NCBI GenBank assembly: GCA_900323505.1
Contig: OOIN01000040.1
Location: forward strand, 310,001 to 374,000
DNA: 64,000 nucleotides
Direction of reading: 5' to 3'
From: Ustilago trichophora
Taxonomy: Eukaryota > Basidiomycota > Ustilaginomycetes > Ustilaginales > Ustilaginaceae
In this document: one piece after another, positions 34,301 through 42,589 of the stretch
Numbering within the stretch: the stretch's first letter is position 1
Layout of the letters: every line of letters begins with the position of its first letter
Notes under the pieces: generated by a model
The model's database searches: none
Seen by the model: the letters and a program-made list of their open reading frames with translations, nothing else
What the model was told of the DNA's origin: nothing
Position numbers and translations under genes: made by a program

Positions 34301-36108
34301 AAGCTAGGACGGCTAGATTGAGGATGCAATGTGCCAGAAGCGGCAATGGCGGCATCGATCGAGTCTTCCGGCTTTCCGCCGTTGGCGGCAGCAGCTGCAG
34401 CTGCTTGCTGTGCCCTCTGTCGCATAGCAGCACCAGCAGCTGCACTGAGCGAGGCAAGATGCTCCATGGCTTTGCTCTTTTCGGCTGCAGCGGCGGCAGT
34501 GGTGGCGGCAGTCTCACTGGAGAGCCCTGCATTTGTCTCGGAAATGGCTACAGAAGAGCCGGTCGCGGTGTGTGGTGCTGTCTCTGAAGATGACATTGCC
34601 AACTGTGGACCGGAAGTGCTGGAGGAGATGCTGAAGACGTCTTGAGCCGGTGCAGGAGACAGAGGTGCGGTAGAACCTGCAGATGACGGTGGGTCGAGGG
34701 TCGCTGGCACGTCCGATTGACTGCTTTCAGGTGTTGCAGTCCCGCTTAGGGCTGTGGTGGCACTGGACTTGGAGAGGAAGTTGGGGAGACCAGCATTCTT
34801 CTTGAGTAGGCTCTCAGACGTGCGTCTGACAGAGGAGAGTGAAGGCGGTGAGAGCCCATCGCCTGCATGCGAGGCGGCACTTGGTTGGATGAGAGCATCC
34901 TTGTCGCTCGGAGCCTCGAGTGTCTCGACACCCGCTACAGGGCCATAGTTGCGGACAAACCAGATGGCGTTGCTGAGAATCTTGACAGCAACGTCTCTTT
35001 TGCGAATGCGGTGATCCGGATCAGAGTATAGCGTTGAATAGAGGTCATGACTGAGCTGCAGATGCGAAGCTGAGCTAAAGCCAGAGGATGCGACGTCGCC
35101 TGGGATGGGTGGAAGGATGTTCTTTTGAGCTTCCTTGTAAGCACGCCCAAGTGCAGCTGCAGGCCATGCGAAGCGAGCCCAACGTGATGACAGTCCATTG
35201 CTCGCCTCAGCAGCTTGAGCTGCAGTGGCATTGCGGAGCTGAGCTTCAGCACGCCATCGGATGGAAGCGGTTCGTTGCAAGGCGCCAAGGACGTGTTTCT
35301 GAGAAAGATGTCGGAAAGCAGCTTGCAGCGCTGTGTAGAGACTTTCCAGAGTAGCTTCTTCCAAGACGTAGAGACTCGCTGCCGCCACGTTCCCAGAGCT
35401 GGCAGTTGCAGCGCTATTGCTGGATGCCTGCTTCTTGTAAGTGCCCGTAGCGGAAACGACGATGTTCCTACCGATGGTCCCATCGTCATGGGCTGAGTTG
35501 AGTTCAGATTCATGGCGTAAGGCAGCGTGATGAAGGATAGTGATAAGATGGCGAAGACTCTGTTCATCGAGACCTTGGCCGTCGTTGGAGGGCTGCTGGT
35601 TGTTGAAGGTCGACGAATCTGTAGTAAGGCGAGAGGAAGAAGCGGTAGATTGAGTTGCGGTGCTGGAACGAGAAGAGGATGAGGCGGTGATAGGTTGCTT
35701 CTCAGGCAGAGCATCTGGCCACCATGACTCTGCCTTGTAGTATTGGGCATCAAGAGCGGATGAGTCTATGAGATCGGATTCTGTGTTGTCAGCGCGTGTG
35801 TCGTCGTTGAGTTGAGACGAAGGGATCTGCGGCAGAGGTTTACGTATGAGACGGCGACGAGTAGTGAGGGAGAGCTCGACGCTGGCTTGCCAATTCGAGG
35901 TGGAGCTCTTGGATGGTGGACTGTCATCGGTACTTTTTGCAAGGGAGCCGCGGCGAGAGGTGGGAGTTGAGGGAGAGGCATGGCTGAGTGATGGAGGTGA
36001 TCGATATCGATTGGGTGTGATGGGAATAGCTGGTTTATGGGGTGTATAGCGGCTGGTGGACGGAGAAGCCGACGCCACCGGATCCTTCCGAGGAGTCTGT
36101 GTGATCAT
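28357..36108 (-). CDS. FAB1: Fab1/PIKfyve-like phosphatidylinositol 3-phosphate 5-kinase without FYVE domain
   Basis: One uninterrupted frame of 2583 residues. The C-terminal PIP kinase (about 2120-2560) has HDFAHSLSRCQPWVATGGKSKSAFFKT, RFIAKQL, a DLKG motif, NVMDYSLLLGVM near 2421 and IVDFLGAFTLAKQLE near 2476. Upstream blocks match the Fab1-specific middle: a degenerate chaperonin-like part ending in MLLESSFLSDSD (about 790-805), LSMLVCYQYQ (about 1105), MSESTYLLSFARYLEAISYHP (about 1430) and EPLSIIAFSLSSRDFRAEM (about 1720). Fab1 makes PI(3,5)P2 on vacuole and endosome membranes. The first 600 residues contain no cysteine, so no FYVE zinc finger can be present. Low-complexity stretches separate the blocks, including an Asp-Ala repeat coded by GCATCT units (near 33,471) and a C-terminal Glu run from a CTC/GAG repeat. 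Confidence 0.9.
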   Translation of the reverse strand: MITQTPRKDPVASASPSTSRYTPHKPAIPITPNRYRSPPSLSHASPSTPTSRRGSLAKSTDDSPPSKSSTSNWQASVELSLTTRRRLIRKPLPQIPSSQLNDDTRADNTESDLIDSSALDAQYYKAESWWPDALPEKQPITASSSSRSSTATQSTASSSRLTTDSSTFNNQQPSNDGQGLDEQSLRHLITILHHAALRHESELNSAHDDGTIGRNIVVSATGTYKKQASSNSAATASSGNVAAASLYVLEEATLESLYTALQAAFRHLSQKHVLGALQRTASIRWRAEAQLRNATAAQAAEASNGLSSRWARFAWPAAALGRAYKEAQKNILPPIPGDVASSGFSSASHLQLSHDLYSTLYSDPDHRIRKRDVAVKILSNAIWFVRNYGPVAGVETLEAPSDKDALIQPSAASHAGDGLSPPSLSSVRRTSESLLKKNAGLPNFLSKSSATTALSGTATPESSQSDVPATLDPPSSAGSTAPLSPAPAQDVFSISSSTSGPQLAMSSSETAPHTATGSSVAISETNAGLSSETAATTAAAAAEKSKAMEHLASLSAAAGAAMRQRAQQAAAAAAANGGKPEDSIDAAIAASGTLHPQSSRPSLRSFVSRSEAEAAETDALEKAERDYLAEIGQGCDEWAKMVVCRLCASIQVANTSVQGRRRRSGTLTAKDFDKASAAIENTNIGSNISTRSDMTAKAGKVGHANLQRSGQASVDKPSDDHTERVVSWKPDLFEGDELFAHHGTSSHERRASVSPHDEDERVRLVGGSFVCRVQTEEQRQALTELLEIALYAGMSMLLESSFLSDSDAARPKVLKVPTRTTSTVDAPQRGASLVQQPILSRATSQQSLESSHRSVSGSSSHAGISTNTDADADADADADAHEAESAQSKPGSRKWTKSLWGMLSQHPHGSADPGMNASGGRPGTSDGHEASAAPRKSLTMHRYHTEDDANSLASSTTRKTLFKAGEEPKQSIAARKAALFANMSNNSAPATPQGGRGAGAEAGGHSKPHRLVGRLMNAFSRPSASDPPRSDVAVPSSESHHAVASSRTSIGAPPILPSADGIGSRSRATTETKMSNFQRLRAQAKPQPIFPVTAPSPAALSTSPELSMLVCYQYQVDPKQSTFPTAAYLTAFHRLQALRFLADQRREHMTFASPSHGISASGDLLPFVGVQKPSSSSAWSVLSSPPQQQLQVGERASASSVQLLSYELHSGDGSALGLCREEVAFYQRLSNSRDVPLGQVIEELGIRACALEADRDVASKATNSRIVSGKTHGHGGKDRNDMSAGQRVNSAYGMPEQRLQFIHGSCRIKIVATVLPSRLYEIETDSQRNAESEADKASIDSILQVESTAVSPSLKPTRSRESDVSAIAAASHTDKEAANTAFAVAETAVQAAESGTSRPLVDQRGSGSTSGIWMWNASANSGWQGKAIPMSESTYLLSFARYLEAISYHPALRRAAGLEPANAKAYGGLANVQQQLRQGRSEDARSVAEGPNLLRFFRSGRSLVKVQVQPLVLYDLHIQGPCLKTGSERRRERKQKQVQAEKRRFKQLTEETRLEIQRFFASIKSNTTKLEDIFVSRELDEAGKTIRRKSTSQNAGATQSQTEDGLTASSSSSTVSEQVAEPLNLLTNLRSSLRSDEFELYEALQRTFFLDGINDVRKAFADRAKSAKNRLAAWTKKHLTKKEQMEFGSCNYDEPEYLEAGRRAFPGSCYIIRDDEPLSIIAFSLSSRDFRAEMGTLADRRQEAAGYMGSSNDEHVKQWRSGVVDDAGTATVGSYISSSAASTATAASSLLKDRSMRKVPFSQLDPDKDEVFFDAEPVRAALKRKKRGRESSILSLTLRRVGSTISDSQGVNYRTVNANGRPTSSAGSFKDHDEDEDDDDDDDDDGDEEGDARSSVIQSSTDGQDTTLGARRTDTTPLRRPSATLLDQTTPSPIKPNLRTSGSVSSLRRTFELRSQSSFSSIPDRKSSIQQQPGQSVGTSTISTTSTDTTFHAQVTPVSGRPASLASIFSSSNAPSEGINSRISSAAYRPNARSPDSATGPRAIPRSTSTSRQVSSAVAETARDTSSKVASSGTSPTMREASNSHKLAAQPSSSTSEGVAGADAQSMVSNSTLPGSQAAESPHIKHNLVHGTTKISCVSWFAEEFAALRERWGVEHDFAHSLSRCQPWVATGGKSKSAFFKTADERFIAKQLLTVWSVDEKEAFLEFAPAYIRYMMNSAVNDCPTLLVKIAGVYSIKIKDTKSGETKLKMNVMLLENLWAGDGGKSIRFDLKGIRDRRVKLSAQQQQSLQQQQVSTTTAAAMNGQVVVETAGSAKGGNGQGSMTAAVNAGGQSMSGGESGVGIDAVSGSTQTSPSRKAGETTPAAATMSGSEAKPSSTSSAVWWDSEWIERYRHRAFIPETQKELFYRALQNDTQFLTASNVMDYSLLLGVMERPIRQDDMYPPAAATTTARPGLEEEKLDQIPAERPSFRCRIVDFLGAFTLAKQLESSSKKALKGQDAKGNVTILPPSEYASRFLGAMDSYFIGTPCQPRLDGGYGFDRMCEAAAAMEGKVKEEEEEEEEEEEEEEGGEGVARRLRFASVL
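28403..28448. repeat. (CTC)n repeat coding poly-glutamate
   Basis: About 15 tandem triplets inside the 3' end of the Fab1-like gene, read on the minus strand as GAG and giving about 15 Glu in a row just before the stop region. Length is likely variable between strains. Confidence 0.85.
33471..33505. repeat. (GCATCT)n hexanucleotide repeat in coding sequence
   Basis: About six in-frame units inside the Fab1-like gene, giving alternating Asp-Ala on the minus strand. Confidence 0.85.
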
Positions 36109-36487
36109 GATGGAACGACAAATTGCATTCGCGACACTCGGGCTCTGTCGTCGGGGAAAGGGCGATGATCACTATACTGTAGCACGGCGGAGGATCCAAA
36201 GATGGATTCGAGACGCAAAGTCGTTGGAGAGGCCTCAGGGACAATGTGAAATTGATGGTGATGAGGTGTGGTGCATGGCTGAGTGTCGATGCGTTCCAGT
36301 GATGCAGAGCGCCTTGTCAGCTTGGTTCGGTTATGCTGAGGTCGATGTCTAACTGCCCTGTGTTGATGGAGCCGGATGCTTGGACGGCAGTGCCGACAGT
36401 TGCCTTTGTCGGGAAGCTTGCGAAGATGATACGGTCGTGGGAAGAAAGAGACTTGGTTTGATCGGAAGGATAACTGTTTGAGCGTTT

Positions 36488-36490
<3 letters not shown>

Positions 36491-36522
<32 letters not shown>
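36491..36522. repeat. (CAG)10 microsatellite
   Basis: Ten CAG triplets in the FAB1 upstream region, followed by CAACAC. Not in a supported coding region. Confidence 0.85.
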
Positions 36523-36525
<3 letters not shown>

Positions 36526-37653
36526 CCATGTCAAAGTCACTCGGAGCTGAGTGCAGCTGCAGAAGCGTAAAAAGAGAGTGCAAAAGCAGGCCCGATTTGG
36601 GATTGCTAATCTCGAGGTGCAGCTTCGGCTGTGTGTGATTCTTGTGCTTAGGCCCCTGAGCTGAACCCTGCGCTTCGCTTTGCTCTCTTGTGCCGCTTGT
36701 TTTTGTTTTTGTTTTTTTTTTTTTGTTTTTTGTTTTTGTTTTTTGATTTTTGAAATGATTTCTCTCAAGGTGCAATTCGGGCCGGAGAGAGAGACTAACA
36801 AAGGGAGCCTAAATTTTTCCATCTCAGCGTTTCAGGCACCTGAGCAGTTGGTGTTGCTCTCTTTCTTTTCTCTCTTGCCATCTTGCCGTGAGTGTGAATC
36901 GAAAAAAGTGGAGGTTTGCGAGCGTGTTTCACATTGTTGGTCCCACAAGAGACGCGTCGAGGGCTTCTCGGCCCTTGTTGGCGCGCCGCTGCTGCTGAAG
37001 ACCGACTCGGTAGGCTTTCACCAATGAGCTCGAACCTCGAGAGAGGTTGCTGTTGCAGGCTCTACAAGATAACGCAATGCTTTGGCATGCTGTGTTGATA
37101 GTAGAAATATAGTTTGAGCTGCTCGTGACCGAGACGAACCGATCTAGCAAAAAGCGGACGATCTGGTGACGAGTCGAAAGAACAAGCGAAGCTGGTAACG
37201 GAAGGGTTCAGATGCCATGAGCCAGCAGAGCTCGACGCTCGCTCATCACACAAGTTGTATCGGATCGCCCGATTTCTGCACTTTGGCAAGCTTCCACTGC
37301 GTCGGGTGCTGTTTTCCAACGGACGCGAATGTTTAGTCTGATTCGCAGCTGCGTAGCATATCCGTTCGGTCCAACTCTTGTTGCTCGAGGCTGATTGTCG
37401 GCCCAGAGGCGAGGCAGTCTCGCATGAGAGCGCCGATTGTGCTATCAATACAGGAATTTGGCTCGTTCATCATCGTTGTCTGTAAGTGAGTGAGTGAGTG
37501 AGTGTATGTGTGTGTGGTGCGGAAATGGCACGTCCCCACCGCAAGGCACAGCACAGAAACAGCGCATCACCAGCAGATGGGACACGCAGGCGAGATCTGC
37601 AAAATTTCAACGTCCGCTGCTGTTGGTTGTGCCCGTTTGACACGCAGGTGAGT

Positions 37654-37677
37654 GTACAGTACAGTACTGTACTGTAT
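37654..37677. repeat. (TACAG/TACTG) array
   Basis: Pentanucleotide units switching strand sense at a central palindrome, as at 4707 and 9290. Confidence 0.85.
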
Positions 37678-38192
37678 CTAACAAACTAAAGCCATCTCAC
37701 ACGCTCACACGCCGCATCGGTCATTTCTCTCTGGATTCCACCTTAACTCTGTGTGACTCGTTTGAGGATTGAAACGGGTGCAGAAATTCCAGCGAGTGGC
37801 GGGATGAGCATGGCGGCTGCTTCTTCGCATCTGTCACGCTCACAAGGTCGAAAGTCGAAATCTCGCTGACCGGTGTTTGAATTCAGCGTTGCTCTTCCGT
37901 CACTCTCTCTCTTTCTCTCTTTCTCTCTTTCTCTCTTTCTCTCTTTCTCCCTTTGTCTCTGTGTCACTTTGTCGTCGTTGCTTGTCAGGGTCCAACTAAC
38001 ATCACCTTTTGCCATCTCATTCATTTCATTTCAGCCACCTTCACTTCCGCAACGGAACAAGGCATAGCATGTCGCTCTGAAACAACAAAACACATTTCGA
38101 AACATCACGCCGCACCTTCTACTAGTCCCCATCTGACGCTGCGCTTGCTGCATCACAGCGGTACTGCCACCGCAGCAAGAATTCTTACGACC

Positions 38193-39227
38193 ATGTCCAA
38201 CACAATTCGAGAGTACCTCTCGCTCCCCTCTTCCACACGAGTAGACTCGCCTAATCAGGTCCAACAATGGCTTGAGGCTCTCCTATCTGGAGGTCTCCCC
38301 GTCCTAGGCTCAGTCAGTGACTCGATACGCACCAAGCTCGCCACTGCCGTCCTCAATGACATTGCTGCTGCGTCTGGCACACGTGAAGGCGACTATCTTC
38401 TCAACGCTCGATCCAACGTACGCTGGAATGCCGCCACAAGGCTCTCGGCGCTCAAGCTACTCAAGGAGCTCAGCAGACTTCCAGGTGGCAGTGCTCCCCT
38501 AGGCAAACCAGAAGCATTGCGTATCCTCTTGCAACAGCTCGACTTTCCCAAGCAGCGTGTTCAAAGATCCTTCACATCCGCATCCAAGCTGTCTGCCTCT
38601 ACATCATCTGCATCAACCGCTTCCAACGGTGCCGCCTCGACTCTCGCCGTATCCGCCTACTCTCTCGGCTCTATAGCCAAGACCTTACGACGTGCTGTCA
38701 GCAGGCGCGGCTCTCACCAATCCGATCGCTATTCCAAAGATAGAGATGCTCCCTCTTCCGACAGCAGTGGTGAGGAGTATGATATGGGCGGTGATCCTGA
38801 TTGGACCATCACCGACATGGCTTTACGCTGTATCAACAATGCCCTCTTCCTCAATGAAGATGCTCGACTTCCCTTCTCAAGCGAAGATGTAGGCGGTGGC
38901 CATGTCGCCGTAGCCTTGCTCTCTCGACCCCACGATACGCCGGCTGACATTCTCTTCCTCGGCGCGCGCCTCTTGTTCTTCAGCACGCTCTTTGAATCGC
39001 CATTCAACAAGACTGCCGTTACTACCTTGAACGCCGTTCGAATCGAAGCTGCTTGCGTTGACGCGCTCGTCAATGCATCTCTTGAAAAACATGCTGATCG
39101 CAATGCGGCATCCTCTCTTCTCGTCGCCAGCGGCAGCCAAGCGCAGCTCAATACCGCTCTCTCAGACCTGCTCAAAGCCCATTTCAACATCTGTCTCTAC
39201 TATCCTCGTATTTTCGAAGCAGAAGCC

Positions 39228-39265
<38 letters not shown>

Positions 39266-40520
39266 AGAACAAGCACAGACGGAGAGCAACGGTTCGACAT
39301 CAAAGACCGGCAACGAGGCGCAACGAGCCATCCTCGGTGAAGCTTTTCATCCTGAGCTTCTCGAAATGTTGCGCCCGCTCGTCTCGCTTCTCATCGTCCT
39401 CCCACTGCCTTCGCCAGTACCCCTGATGCCGCCTTTCACGCATGCCATTGCTGCACTGCTCAATTATCCAGTCGTCCATGTCAAAAAGGAGATCAACACA
39501 TCTGCATCGACATCTGCTTTATCAAACACCTCTCCCGAGCTCATGACACCAATCTCTCCCTCGTCCACCGCCACTCTCCGCACAACTCCGCTTTACATCT
39601 CGCGGCTCATCACGTTTGCCGATCTCATGCTGACCCGCTACTTTGCCACAGCAGAGTCCAACGACGACGGCAGACGCGTGCCCGAGGACGTCGACGCCAA
39701 GGCAGTCAAACAGAAAGCGAGCGCAGATGGCATCGACCTCGAAGATACCCTTGAGCCTCTCCTCTTGCTCCTTCGCAAGATCGCTGCTGAGGATGATGAG
39801 CTTCGTACCCTCCTCCGTTCCATCCTGTTGCCCACCGATCTCGACCGTAGCTTGGCACTCGACCGCCGTCTCGATCTGCTTGGAAGGCTCATCCGCCTCA
39901 TGTCATCCGTTACCCTTTCCCGCGTCGCTCGAGCATCTGGCGAGTTGCTACTCTCGATCTGCGATGGGGATGCCAAAGCCATGACTGAAGCGATCGGGTA
40001 CGGTCCCTGTGCGGGATTCCTGATGAATACGGGTCTCGCCTCTGCGCTTCCATCTGGTTCTGCACCGTCCGACTCGAACGGCAGGACGATCGACCCTATC
40101 ACGGGCGAATACGAACCGACAGAGGAAGAAAAAGCAATCGACGAAATCAACCGCATGACAGAGCAAGAAAAGGAAGCAGAGGCAGAGAGACTCTTTGTCC
40201 TCTTTGACCGATTGAACAAGACCGGAGTCGTGCAAGTTCGACATCCAATCCAAAAGGCGCACGAACAAGGCAGAATTCAAGAGATCGATGCCAAGGTGGA
40301 GCAAGAGGAGCGGATCAAGCGCGAGCAGGAAGATGACGAGACGGAGAAGGAAGTAGAGAGGGAGATGGCTGCGCATAAAAAGCGCAAAGAGGCGGCTAGG
40401 ATTAGAGCGCAGAAACTTGCACCTCGGAATCAACCGCCTCAATCACAAACAACATCCGCAGAAGAGGCTACTCGAATCGTAACATTATCAAATCCATCAC
40501 AGACCACAACAACAAGTTAA
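38193..40520 (+). CDS. RIC8: Ric8/synembryn, G-alpha chaperone and exchange factor
   Basis: 775 residues from the ATG at 38193 (MSNTIREYLS). The frame is open upstream, but that part is translated CT-rich leader. Armadillo-like helices match the synembryn family: LSALKLLKELSR, ITDMALRCINNALFLNEDARLPF, DILFLGARLLFFSTLF, LLKAHFNICLYYP and the GPCAGFLMNTGLAS block near the C-terminus followed by DPITGEYEP. Ric8 folds and activates heterotrimeric G-alpha subunits at the membrane. In plant-pathogenic fungi it acts in pheromone and cAMP signalling. Animal Ric8 has about 530 residues. Extra length here comes from a Ser/Ala-rich stretch near 130-190, a polyglutamine run of about ten (39,231-39,266) and a charged Glu/Lys tail. 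Converges with the PIG-X gene. Confidence 0.85.
39231..39266. repeat. (CAG)n coding polyglutamine in RIC8
   Basis: Ten CAG plus two CAA triplets in frame, giving a Gln run in the middle of the protein between two conserved blocks. Confidence 0.85.
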
Positions 40521-40652
40521 TGCATCTCTGATCGTAATCTCTCTCACAATCACTTGATTTATAAGCTCGCACACTAATCACAACCTTTCTCCTGGCATAA
40601 TCATACCATAAACATGATCAATTATCCCCCTCCTCCTCGTTACATCCGCTGT

Positions 40653-41828
40653 CTACAAAGAGCCTTCCACATCCTGCAAAAGCGGTACAATCCTAATCAG
40701 AAGCCAATACAGAACTCCTAGTGCGGCACTGATGATTGTTGTCAACGTTGTGATTTGTACTGGAGCCAACCATTCCGGATTGGGTGTTGGAACTCTAACC
40801 GACAATGGGTTTGTGAATTTTGTGCTGTTTTTGTTTGAGAGAGTCAGTACGGCAGAGTTGTTATTTCCTGCCTTTGTAGGGATTAAATGGGAATGTGTCG
40901 GTGGGAAAAGATTGTTGAATGTGGTTGAATAGAAACCTTGGATGTAGGTGGAGGATGATTGATGACAGTTGAGGAAGAGGGTTGGTTGTGAGATTGATGA
41001 ATGTGCGTAGTGGGTATTTCTGGAATTGGATTTAGAGGGGTAGGAGGGTGATTTTTGTCCAAGTAGGGAGAGGAGTGAGTGTTTTGTCTGGTGAAGGAGG
41101 TTTGGGAGGGATGATGGGAGGATGTCAAGTATGAGGGTGAGGTAGGGGGAGTGAGCAGCGGGGAGGTTGGTATTTGGACGAGTGGTTGTGGTTGAGAGGA
41201 GGTTTGATGGCGGATGGTATCGTAGGTGCAGAGGAAGGTCTAGTGTCAATTCGTCCTGAGATCGCAGTTCGTCGACGTTTAGCTCGATCAGTAGAGATGA
41301 CACTTCGTCCACCTCTTGAGTCTCTTGCTTCTTCGCTACTGATCCCTTTGGCTGCTTTGCTTTTGCACCAAGTTTATGCCTCACCCTTTGCTCACCTGTG
41401 ACCACCGGCTCAGCCGTATACTCGGCGACTTTCTCCCGCAATACAGCTTCCAACAGCCCCTGCATCCCTCCATCGTCTCCACCCACACCCTCACCCTCCG
41501 CTTCCCCCCTTCCTTTCTCGAACGAATGGTTGATCTCCCACCACTGCTCTCCCTCCCTTCTTCCAGTTCTACCCTTCCGCCGTCCACTGAACCCTACAGC
41601 ACCTTCCAACTCAACCATTGTTGCACTGTGCAAGTACTGTACCTCGTATCCGCGCTTTCCACCTCTACTCTGAGCATTTCCAGCCGTATAAGGATCGTAA
41701 AATATTCCCGGTGGAAGATGGACCAAAATGCTAGGTTTGCATTGCGACGCAGTGGGTAAGAGGCTGGAAGGAAGACTCAAAGATAGAGTCGGATGGAAGC
41801 TGTGAGAATTTGTGAGGGTCGAGTTCAT
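40653..41828 (-). CDS. PBN1: PIG-X/Pbn1-like subunit of GPI mannosyltransferase I
   Basis: 391 residues from the ATG at 41828; an in-frame stop lies about 55 bp upstream. Family marks are FHPTLSLSLPSS near the start, the motif LVHLPPGIFYDPYTAG, LDLPLHLRYHPPS in the middle, and a C-terminal membrane span (about 360-382, TTIISAALGVLYWLLIRIVPLL). This is the PIG-X layout: a long luminal domain held in the ER membrane by one helix. The partner Gpi14/PIG-M adds the first mannose to the GPI anchor. No signal peptide is obvious at this start. A second open frame just upstream (ATG at 41936, MSKSSSPHP) is shifted by one and might be an alternative first exon. Pro/Ser/Thr-rich loops are present. Confidence 0.8.
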   Translation of the reverse strand: MNSTLTNSHSFHPTLSLSLPSSLLPTASQCKPSILVHLPPGIFYDPYTAGNAQSRGGKRGYEVQYLHSATMVELEGAVGFSGRRKGRTGRREGEQWWEINHSFEKGRGEAEGEGVGGDDGGMQGLLEAVLREKVAEYTAEPVVTGEQRVRHKLGAKAKQPKGSVAKKQETQEVDEVSSLLIELNVDELRSQDELTLDLPLHLRYHPPSNLLSTTTTRPNTNLPAAHSPYLTLILDILPSSLPNLLHQTKHSLLSLLGQKSPSYPSKSNSRNTHYAHSSISQPTLFLNCHQSSSTYIQGFYSTTFNNLFPPTHSHLIPTKAGNNNSAVLTLSNKNSTKFTNPLSVRVPTPNPEWLAPVQITTLTTIISAALGVLYWLLIRIVPLLQDVEGSL

Positions 41829-42589
41829 CTTGGGCTGCAGTGATGTTTTGGATGTTAGGCAAGATGGTAGATGACAGTGTCAAGGAAGGGTCAAGTGGTG
41901 TGATGGACGACGGATGCGGGGAAGAGGACTTTGACATTCTTTGTGGTCCAAGCGCGTTTTGTTTCTCCACCTTTTAATTATTTTTTTGAAAAAAAATATT
42001 CACAAAAAAATAGCGACCACAGAAAAGACTCTCGATTCTACAAGAACAACAGTGCTGTTTGGCGTAACTATCCCACCAGTGCGGCAATCTCTACTAGAGG
42101 CACATCGGAATGGGAAATCTGCCCATACCACCCTGCAGCATACAGAAGAAGAGGAGCGAAAGACAGCAAAGTGAAATCTTATTTGGTGGGGACGGATGAT
42201 GCAGCCGAGCGGGCGTGTCGACATGGCTACGACACCTCATTGCTGGAACGATTTTCAAAATAAGCTCTCTCTTGTGATGAGAAACATGGTTGTTCTTCGG
42301 ACCGATGGCGCCGTCAAGATTAGGGCGAGGGAGAATGGAGAGGATGGTGTGAAATGGTGCCAATGAGACCAAGGTGAAGAGAGGGAGAGAGGAGGGAATA
42401 CAAGTGGGTATGGCGGAAGGGTGCGCTGGTGGGCTTGATGGCAATTCAGCTTCATTTCGTCCTCTTGGCTTCTCCTGTTTTCTTGCTGAGATATACATGT
42501 ATATAAAGGCCTCATGAAGCCCTTTCTCCTCCTTCCCTCGAGTAATTCTCTCTTTTCATCAACACCAACACCGTCTTTTACAGCTCAAC
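41829..42589. other. Divergent region PIG-X / secreted protein
   Basis: About 760 bp without a supported gene. Open frames of 74 to 134 codons overlap without domains. Holds the TATA box for the gene at 42590. Confidence 0.5.
42502..42507 (+). promoter_or_regulatory. TATA box of the secreted-protein gene
   Basis: TATAAA within GTATATAAAGGCC, 83 to 88 bp before the ATG at 42590, followed by a pyrimidine-rich leader. The spacing is as expected for a regulated fungal promoter with a short leader. Confidence 0.55.

Larger units (their letters stand above)
36109..38192. other. Divergent intergenic region FAB1 / RIC8
   Basis: About 2.1 kb between outward start codons, the longest gap inside the gene block. 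It holds a CAG run (36,491-36,522), T-rich sequence with G interruptions (36,700-36,750), a TACAG/TACTG array (37,654) and a CTCTCTTT tract (about 37,900-37,950) in the RIC8 leader. Open frames of up to 157 codons are low complexity. No FYVE-encoding exon was found here. Confidence 0.55.

Noticed and set aside
37953..38192. Upstream extension of RIC8
   Set aside because: Translated pyrimidine-rich leader without family similarity; the ATG at 38193 gives the conserved start.
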